A stretch of DNA of 64,000 nucleotides from Quercus robur (taxonomy: Eukaryota; Streptophyta; Magnoliopsida; Fagales; Fagaceae), in contig NC_065545.1 in assembly GCF_932294415.1 (NCBI RefSeq), forward strand, positions 17,674,857-17,738,856, given 5' to 3'. Below the pieces are notes generated by a model. The model saw only the letters and a program-made list of their open reading frames with translations, did no database searches and was not told the origin of the DNA. The translations under genes and the position numbers were made by a program. Of this stretch, positions 55,988-64,000 are shown in pieces. The number at the start of each line of letters is the position of its first letter. Within the stretch, counting starts at the first letter, position 1.

Positions 55988-58111
55988 ACGATGGGGATTG
56001 AGTTCAAAATTATCAAGGGCTAAAAAGGTGCCACATCATTTAAAATGAAAACACTACACTTAACCCCAGTTAAACACTTAAACTAGAGGATTTATTTAAC
56101 TCAACCAGACAAAAAAAAAACTTTTTGGAGGGAAAAGTGAAACAGAGTTAGAGGTATATCTGTGCACTGAAAAACAAAAAAAAAACCTTATAGGAGGGAA
56201 AAGCTTCACAGAAGGTTAGAGATATATCCCACGTTCAATGCTTCATAGAGTTTAACCAAAAAAAATAAAGCTTCACAGCAGGTTCAAAGAAGACATCTCT
56301 GTTTCTATCTTGCCATCCCACGTTCAAAGCTTCACAGATTTTAACCCAAAAAAAAAAAAAAAAAGCTTCACAGAAGGTTCAGAGAACAAGTTCAGCTTCA
56401 AAGCATCTTTGTTTCTATCTTGCCAAAACAGAGGTATAACCGTAAACTTGTTTATGCTTATCTTATTTGATGTTTGATCATTTTTCTGCATTTATATTGT
56501 TGTCAAGGAGCAATAGCCTAATATAGAGGAGTGATAATCACCAGACAAAGATCTTTCAATAATAAACATAGGGACAACACATGGGCAATTATTGTTCAAT
56601 CACACCACCATTGCCCACAGATATTGACAGGGACGAATCAATCAAAGTTTTGAAAACCCAAATAAGCAAAAAAAATTAAAGGAAATCTTTTTACCTGCTG
56701 CTCAATTCCAGGGACTTTAAGCACTTTCTTATTCACCTCTCTTATAATGTAAGAAAAGCAGTAAAAAATTAACGTCTTAGGCAATTGTTGTCATATAATA
56801 ATAGAGAAACAAGATATAATGAATGAATAAACAAGACTAAACTCCGAAAACTGACTATGTAATTCAAAAGAAACTATCCAAAGAATAATCTTTTCTCACC
56901 AATATTGCCAACGATGAATCAAGAAAACAGAACACTCAAATAGCAATGAGATTACCATGATAAGAAACTACATAATAAGAATCACAGTTAAGACTTACAG
57001 GTCCCTAATGGTTTGATCAAAGACCTTCTTCATTGTAGCTGTTGTTCAAATAAATTTTTTCAAGTCAGGGTGTTCATTTGAACCCCCTAATATGAACCCC
57101 TAAAATGTATGTGCAGCTGCCCCTAATTACCGAACATAAGAAAACGAGTTTTACTCACAAAAAAAGAAAACGAGTTAATTTTTGAACGTTTTCCCTAAAA
57201 ACAAAAGGATGGTATAGCAAGTGTACTCTAGTCATGGCCCTTATGACCAATGAATATGCCTTTTTTAGTAGCTTTTTTGAAAAAAAAAAACACCTGCCAT
57301 TAACACGTGCAACTTTGATATTTAAATGACTAATTGTAGAGATTTGCTGATAAGGGAACTTTATCAAAGTAAATTTGTCACTCAAAAAGGTAAGTATCTT
57401 GTCAAATACTTTGTGATAAATCTCACCATACTCAAGTAGGATACTCAAAGGAGTTATCAATAAAACTTCTTGGTGAGTTTATATTGTTGTTTTGATGGCT
57501 GGATGCAAGTTAGAGTCTTTCTTAAAAATTTCATATAATTAAATAAGATTGAACATTGAAATTTCTGTTTAGACCCCAATGTGAATTAATGAGCAAAATT
57601 ATCAAATTATATTGGTGAAGTGATCCACTCAGACAATTAATTTTTCACTATAGTTAAGCAATTAACAAATCAATAAGTAATATAAAAAGCACATTAAGCA
57701 TGACATAACATTTGGTGATGAAGTGGAAAATCAAAGAAGAATATCTTTAATGGAGAAACCACTTCGAAAAGTAGATTAGGAAAGTATATTTTTACGACCT
57801 CACTCAAGCGAGAGACATGCAAAATCTCGGACCTTTAATGTTCCACTTAAGCAAGTTTACCATCTTGCTTGAGCACACCTCACATCGCACTTCATCGATC
57901 TTGACCTTCGCTCAAGCAAACCTCTTTAGTAAGCATTTCTTTGAGTAGCTCTAAATATAAACTAAAAAACTAACTAGATTTTCAAACGGATAAAATTACA
58001 TCAATAAATTTGAATTTATTACCATAAAATGTTATGGAATGGATCAACACTAAAATCCTTACACACATGATCCTAATTCATAGTGTAATCAATAAGTTTA
58101 GTGGCACAATT

Positions 58112-58142
<31 letters not shown>

Positions 58143-58690
58143 TTCCATAGCTGTTAATATTGTCTATTATAATCGGTTCATAAGAAAATAGTATCAATGA
58201 TGAGTTTATGTGAAATTAAAAAATGATTACTTGTACGCTTAATGTGGATTATGGACATATATAGAGAGGTGATCAAAAAGATACTGTTGTGGTGTTGATC
58301 ACAAGGTTTAGATATTTCAATTAATAAATTTCTCCTTTGAAAAAAAAAACATCTCATAATAAATAAGTTCTTTAATCATAATAAGAAGATTCCTTTATAA
58401 TGATTCTTGATGGCATATTATGAATGCAAGATTTTAAAGAACATGTTTATTACTGTCATGTTTAAATTGACTACCCTTTGAGTGAGTTGAGTTGAAATCA
58501 TGCTTGGTCATCTTGAATTTTTATGTTTAGTAACAAAGATATATAACATTTCTCTCATATGAGGTACATCCTCATTAGTATGTTGATCATTCATTACATC
58601 CTCATTTTATTTTATTTTTTTACATCATCTCTGTTTTGAAAATAAATGATAGGTGAAAGTTATAATAAATTTATGTTCAATTTTTTCTAG
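55988..58690. other. No gene recognised; local repeats
   Basis: About 56125-56440 holds repeated modules (aaagcttcacagaaggtt, tcccacgttcaaagcttc, tctgtttctatcttgcca). About 57790-57935 has ctcaagcga/gctcaagcaa words. A TA microsatellite lies at 58117-58142. I see no supportable coding sequence. Confidence 0.55.
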
Positions 58691-61294
58691 GGATAATGAT
58701 GGGAATACATGTTCCTTCTAATGTGCCCATGGAATCTACCCCATTTAAAGGGATGGAGTTTGAAGCAGATGAGATTGCATATGGTTTTTATAATGAATAT
58801 GGCAGAAAGGCTGGTTTTAGTATTAGAAAAGAGTATGTAAATAAATGTAAAAAGACTGGTGTGGTTACTTCAAGGAGATTTGTGTGTGCAAAGGAGGGAG
58901 TTCGAGGCAAAGACAAGAGAGATCAAAATGTAAAGAATCCACGAGTAGAAACAAGATGTGGTTGTGAAGCACGTTTGGTTATTGTACTTAATCGAGATAG
59001 TAAAAAATATGTGGTGAGTGAATTTATTGCTGAGCATAACCACTATCTCCACCTTCCATCAACTGTGCACATGATGCCATCACAACGGAAAGTGGCTGCA
59101 ACTCATGCTATTGAAATTGATTTGGCACATGAATCGAGATTAAGACTAAATCAATCTTATGAGCTTCTTAGTAAGCAAGTTGGTGGATATGAAAATCTTG
59201 GTTTTACCAAGCAAGATCATAAAAACTACTTACGTAGTAAGCGACAGAGAGACATGGAGCATGGGGCAGCTGCTAGCTTGGGAAGATATTTTAGTCGTCA
59301 ACTTAAGGAAAATCCTTCATATTATTTTGCTACTCAATTGGACTGTGAAGAGTTGATTACTAATATCTTTTGGGCCGATGCAAGAATGATCATTGACTAT
59401 AGCCACTTCGGTGATGTAATAACGTTTGATACAACGTATAGCACAAATAGAGATGCAAGGCCACTTGGACTATTTTTGGGTCTCAATCACCATAGAGAAA
59501 CTGTAGTATTTGGAGGTGCACTTTTATATGATGAAACGATTGAATCTTTTGTATGGTTATTTGAGACCTTCTTAGAAGCAATGTCTGAAAAGAAGCCAAT
59601 CACTATTTTCACAGATTAAGATGCAGCAATGTCAGCTGCAATAAAAGTAGTCATGCCTGAGACATATCATGCATTGTGTAGTTGGCATATGTGGCAGAAT
59701 GCTGAGAAACACTTGGGTCATTTACTAAAAACTGAGCCTCAATTTAACGCTGATTTCTTAGCATGTATCTATGAGTATGACGGTGAAGATGAGTTTCTTA
59801 CAGCTTGGAATGAAATGCTAGATAAGTACGATGTTCGTGAAAATAAATGGCTAATTGATCTATTTAAATTGAAGGAAAAATGGGCCCAAGCATATGTTAA
59901 GAGAACTTTCACTGCAGGAATGAAGACAACCCAGCTTAGTGAGAGTTTCAATGCTGACTTGAAGGATTGCTTGCGTACTGATCTCAATATGGTAGAGTTT
60001 TTCACTCATTTTGAAACAATTGTCAATTAAAAGCGGGATAAGGAGTTAGAAGCAGAATACAACTCTAGACAGAAATTTCCAAGATTAAAGCTCAAAAGCT
60101 CTCCTATGCTTAACCAAGTAGCAACGGTGTACACGCCTAAGTTGTTTGATTTATTTCAGACAGAAGTTGAAGAGGTAATGGCACTTTCCATCCTAGAACG
60201 CAATGTGAGTCGAACACATAGTTATGTGGTTGGAGTTTTCAATCAAAATGGAAAATATGAGGTCATGTGGAATCCATTAGATGAGACTCTATCTTGTAGT
60301 TGCAGAAAGTTTGAGTCATTTGGTATTTTATGTAGGCATGGTTTGAAAGTTCTTGATGTATTGGATATCAAGTTGATTCCTAATAGATATATCATGAAGA
60401 GGTGGAGAAGAGATGCAAAAGATGGAAGCGGAAAAAATTGCACAACACATAACATTAACCCGGATACTCGACTAGAATATGTAGATCGGTTTCGAGATTT
60501 ATGTCCAAAATATATTCAATTGGTGAATGAGGCATGTGAAACTAAAGAAGGCCATAATATTCTAAGCTTAGCAATTGCAGATTTGAAAAAAAAACTTTGT
60601 GACCTTAGGAATTGCAAAGCTAATGTAGAAGAAGACATCATTAGGCCTTCCACTGATTTTGCAAACAAAGAAGATCAATTATGTGCTTCGATTACGATTG
60701 TACCAAAAGGGTAAAGAAAAGAGAGGTTTATCATAATAAAAAGCGTAGGACGAAATCATGGATAGAAAAGATGAGGAAACCAAAGGAAGGCACATCAAAG
60801 AAGCAAACAAAGAAAAGAAAAGTGCAGGAGGTAATCTTCAATTATCCTTATTTTCACCATTCTATTTTATTTTTACACATTAATATAGTATACTATTATT
60901 GTTGCTAAACTAGTACAATTTTTATAGGAAATACTCGCTCATGACGTCATGGCACAAAAGCAAACTGAGGATATATCTTCTGGAAATATTACTAGTTTTA
61001 CACAACTTTTAATGGTAAAGATATTTACAATTATATATTTTATTTTGATATTAATAATAGTTTAGATGCATGATTTGATAATTTTAATACTAAGCTTGTG
61101 ATATGTGTAATGTGTAATTGGATTTTTTGTAGTCGGCTTCTACAAGTTCTACAGTACATCAAGGAGGCTCATCAGCAAGTGTTGCATTAGCATCACATTT
61201 AGAGAGTACATCAAGTGTTGTAGGCTCCAACGAAAAAATTAATGGTGCTGGAAATCTCTTGACTCAAGGAAGTGTTGCAAGTGGAGGTCTCTAG
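58691..61294 (+). pseudogene. FAR1-related (FRS/Mutator-derived) gene, broken
   Basis: FAR1/FRS proteins are transcription factors derived from Mutator-like transposases; the same domain order occurs in active elements. The exon starts after tttctag at 58691, with ATG at 58696. Order: FAR1 zinc-finger domain (EADEIAYGFYNEYGRKAGFS, RVETRCGCEARLVI, FIAEHNHYLH), MULE transposase core (FGDVITFDTTYSTNRDARP, CSWHMWQNAEKHLGHLL), and SWIM finger (CSCRKFESFGILCRHGLKVL). A frameshift near 60700 leads to the basic tail KKRRTKSWIEKMRKPKEGTS. Further exons 60928-61014 and 61133-61294 end in a Ser-rich tail. TAA at 59617-59619 (TD stop DAAM) and TAA at about 60028-60030 (VN stop KRDKE) lie in one otherwise open frame. 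An upstream exon is implied by the splice acceptor but was not found. Confidence 0.9.
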
Positions 61295-61479
61295 TTTAGG
61301 ATCATGTTTTATAATCTAGGACGCATGTCCAGATTAAGTGTTCTTGATTTGTAATTTTCCTAGTTTAGGACTGGAATTTTGATGGTCCAAAACTTAGCCA
61401 TATTCAAAATGTTTAGATTTTTTATTATTTGGAAAGAATACTTAATTTGCATGTCTGATGTATCTCTGCAAGGTGTTAA
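61295..61479. other. 3' region of the FAR1-related pseudogene
   Basis: AT-rich sequence leading into the satellite. Confidence 0.5.
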
Positions 61480-63590
61480 TTTTTGCATAATTATTTGTTG
61501 CTGCAAAAATTGTTATTTTGCATAATTTCTGCATAATTACTGTTACTTTTACTGCATAATTATTGTTAAAGTTACTGCATAATTAATGTTACTGTTACTG
61601 CATAATTACTGTTAAAGTTACTGCATAATTGATGTTACTGTTACTGCATAATTACTGTTAAAGTTACTGCATAATTGATGTTACTGTTACTGCATAATTA
61701 ATGTTACTGCATAGGTCTGGTATTGCACAGCATAAATATGTTTTTCTACATAATTGTTATGCTAGGCAAGAGTTGTTTTTACTACATAATTACTGTTAAA
61801 GTTACTGCATAATTACTGTTACTTTTACTGCATAATTACTGTTACTATTACTGCATAATTACTGTTAAAGTTACTGCATAATTGATGTTACTGTTACTGC
61901 ATAATTACTGTTAAAGTTACTGCATAATTGATGTTATTGTTACTGCATAAGGGACGGGCTCCTCTCCCGTTTGTCATTCTCCAGTTCTCTCCCGTTTTAA
62001 TATGGATGAATGCCACGTGGAAACAAAACAATCCAAAGGCCAAAAAATAAACCATGAAATTCTTTCTCTTCTTTCTCCATTCTTCAGTTACTTTCACCTG
62101 TTCTCTCTGTCTCTCTTTCTCCTCTTTTTCCTCTTTCTCTAACGGACCAAACCTGGGCATCTTAAGCATCAAAACAAAAGGGACAGAGGATGTGAGTTCT
62201 GTGCAACCCAAAGGAAAAAAAAAAAAAAAAAAAAAAGCCACGAAACAAATCCAATTTTTTATTTGACAATTTTTCATATAAAGTTGAGTTGAGTCGGCAC
62301 CAAGATCAAAGCTTGCTGGTTGGAGAAAATCGGTGCTTGAGGAGACCAAAAAGGAGTTAAAGATCTCTATTCTCTCAGGGGAAGCCAAGAAAATACTGTT
62401 GTGTAAGGTGGGTGTGAGATTACCATCCTTACCCTTATACCCAACCTTCTATTGGGAGGAACCCAATCTGACCACTCTTGCCAAGAATGATAAAATCCCA
62501 AGCACAGCACTCACATCCTCTATTCTTTTTGTTTTGATGCCTCTGATAGTCTGATGCTCAGGTTTGGTCCGTTTGAAAAGAGAGATAAAAGAGAGAAAAG
62601 AGGTGAAGTGATTGAGAGAGAGGCGAAACAAGAGAGAATTACGTGGCTTATTTTTTGGCCTTTGGATTGTTTTTTTTCCACGTGGCATTCATCCATATTA
62701 AAACGGGAGAGAACTGGAGAATGACAAACGGGAGAGGAGCCCGTCCCATTGCATAATTAATGTTACTGCATAGGTTTGGTATTGCATAGCATAAATATGT
62801 TTTTCTACATAATTGTTATGCTAGGCAAGAGTTGTTTTTACTACATAATTACTGTTAAAGTTACTGCATAATTACTGTTACTTTTACTGCATAATTACTG
62901 TTACTGTTACTGCATAATTACTGTTAAAGTTACTGCATAATTGATGTTACTGTTACTGCATAATTACTGTTAAAATTACTGCATAATTGATGTTACTGTT
63001 ACTGCATAATTACTGTTAAAGTTACTGCATAATTGATGTTACTGTTACTGCATAATTAATGTTACTGCATAGGTCTGGTATTGCACAGCATAAATATGTT
63101 TTTCTACATAATTGTTATGCCAGGCAAGAGTTGTTTTTACTGCATAATTACTATTAAAGTTATTGCATAATTACTGTTATTTTTTCTGCATAATTACTGT
63201 TAAAGTTACTGCATAATTAATGTTACTGTCACTGCATAATTACTGTTGAAGTTACTGCATAATTGATGTTACTGCATAGGTCTGGTATTGCATGACATAA
63301 ATATGTTTTTCTACATGATTGTTATGCTAGGCAAGAGTTGTTTTTACTGCATAATTACTGTTAAAGTTACTGCATAATTACTGTTACTTTTATTACATAA
63401 TTACTGTTAAAGTTACTGCATAATTAATGTTACTGTTATTGCATAATTACTGTTGAAGTTACCGCATAATTGATGTTACTGTTACTGCATAATTAATGTT
63501 ACTGCATAGGTCTGGTATTGCATAGCATAAATATGTTTTTCTACATAATTGTTATGCTAGGCAAGAGTTGTTTTTATATATAAGTGTTGC
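61480..63590. repeat. GCATAATTACTGTTA satellite with higher-order structure
   Basis: The base unit is about 22 bp (actgcataattactgttaaa, with variants ending in gatgttactgtt). Units pair into 44-bp dimers. A longer insert (cataggtctggtattgcaca, then gcataaatatgtttttctac, then gttatgctaggcaagagttg) recurs at about 61707, 62770, 63067, 63275 and 63503. This gives a higher-order period of roughly 210-300 bp. It is interrupted by the foldback element at 61951-62747. Confidence 0.92.
61951..62747. mobile_element. Foldback (Mutator-like, non-autonomous) element, 797 bp
   Basis: The ends gggacgggctcctctcccgt are perfect inverted repeats. The first 90-100 bp of each arm are nearly identical, and weaker pairing extends to about 250 bp (aaacctgggcatc..gcatcaaaacaaaa). 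The flanks are 9-bp duplications with one difference (ACTGCATAA at 61942-61950, ATTGCATAA at 62748-62756). The 9-bp duplication and long arms fit a Mutator-type foldback element. No coding sequence is recognised inside; an A-tract lies at 62215-62236. Confidence 0.87.
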
Positions 63591-64000
63591 TGTGAGGAGA
63601 AAAAATTTATATAAATATGACAAGTTTTGAGCTGTATGCATGTTAATTGGTGTGTCAATTTTTCTTTTGCATGAGTTTTACTATCCTTTTCCTCTCCTTA
63701 TAAACACTCCACATAACCAACTAACTACATACCTTGGCCCAACCAACTAACAACCCACAATGGCAGTACAATTTATCTAGACTGTACACTCCCACGCACC
63801 CACATGCAGGCACACACGCACACCCCAGCAGCTATACCCGCACCACCTGTGCACACCCACATGCAGAGTCCCCTACACACCCTTACACACACAGCGGCTT
63901 TACCTACACCACCTATGCAGCACACCCTTACACCTACTTAAAAATATCTACAAATATCAATAGCTCACAACTGTCACAATTTTTACTTACAAATATCTGT
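63591..64000. other. No gene recognised
   Basis: AT-rich, then CA/CCA-rich (cacacgcacaccccagcagc) toward the window end. Nothing supportable. Confidence 0.5.

Noticed and set aside
61894-62388. 164-codon minus-strand frame in the foldback element
   Set aside because: Spans the terminal repeat, an A-tract and satellite; no domain and no codon-like pattern.
1-64000. tRNA, rRNA, CRISPR or organelle-derived inserts
   Set aside because: None seen on reading; only the tRNA-derived SINE at 49914 has pol III boxes. A tRNA scan would be decisive and was not run.

Overview
This window looks like a repeat-dominated intergenic region of a flowering-plant nuclear genome, probably a woody eudicot. The evidence is the plant-type GT-AG introns, the plant-specific families seen (plant mobile domain, FAR1/MuDR, TBL, chloroplast glucose-6-phosphate isomerase) and the kinds of transposon present. 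The species cannot be fixed from the sequence; a Fagales-type tree is only a guess. I see one apparently intact host gene, an RlmH-type SPOUT RNA methyltransferase gene at 48260-52396 (+, seven exons, 183 codons). Nearly everything else is mobile DNA, decayed transposon genes and pieces of host genes carried by transposons.

Left part (1-25.1 kb). A decayed MuDR-type Mutator transposase (99-2694, -) is followed by repeats and an array of ACTCGA hairpins. Next come a broken ORF with an RNase H1 N-terminal (viroplasmin-like) domain (4253-4687, +) and a complete 3956-bp hAT element with an 8-bp target duplication (4697-8652). Then comes a mosaic of host-gene pieces that still have introns: a TBL acetyltransferase fragment (+), an ABCC transporter fragment (-), and a mitochondrial-carrier (folate-transporter-like) fragment inserted inside an ABCC exon. 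Beyond it lies a plant mobile domain (PMD) pseudogene (13206-19615, -) that carries a multi-exon beta-galactosidase fragment in antisense in one intron. A Mutator-like terminus with the same hairpin architecture ends at 25117. The simplest reading is one very large, old, gene-capturing Mutator-like element, later hit by the hAT insertion. Its left terminus was not proven.

Middle part (25-44.4 kb). There is a 1.1-kb non-autonomous element (27547-28684), a Helitron-like element (29128-31538) holding a solo LTR, and AT-rich repeats. A young-looking 5993-bp Mutator-like element (35400-41392) has about 0.8-kb terminal inverted repeats, a 10-bp target duplication and 29-bp CTCGAG hairpins in its ends. 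It sits in a relative of the 27.5-kb element, which supplies an approximate empty site. To its right a partial duplicate of the methyltransferase gene is split by a PIF/Harbinger element whose transposase keeps its DDE triad.

Right part (44.4-64 kb). The intact methyltransferase gene has a SINE in intron 4. It is followed by a small element carrying the first exon of plastid glucose-6-phosphate isomerase, a non-autonomous Harbinger-type element, and a FAR1-related pseudogene (58691-61294, +). The window closes with a GCATAATTACTGTTA satellite interrupted by a 797-bp foldback element with 9-bp target duplications.

How it fits together: little here works as a pathway. The content records repeated capture, nesting and decay, and many nonsense codons are explained by C-to-T changes, as expected for methylated transposon DNA. 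All family assignments are by reading motifs; no database search was run.
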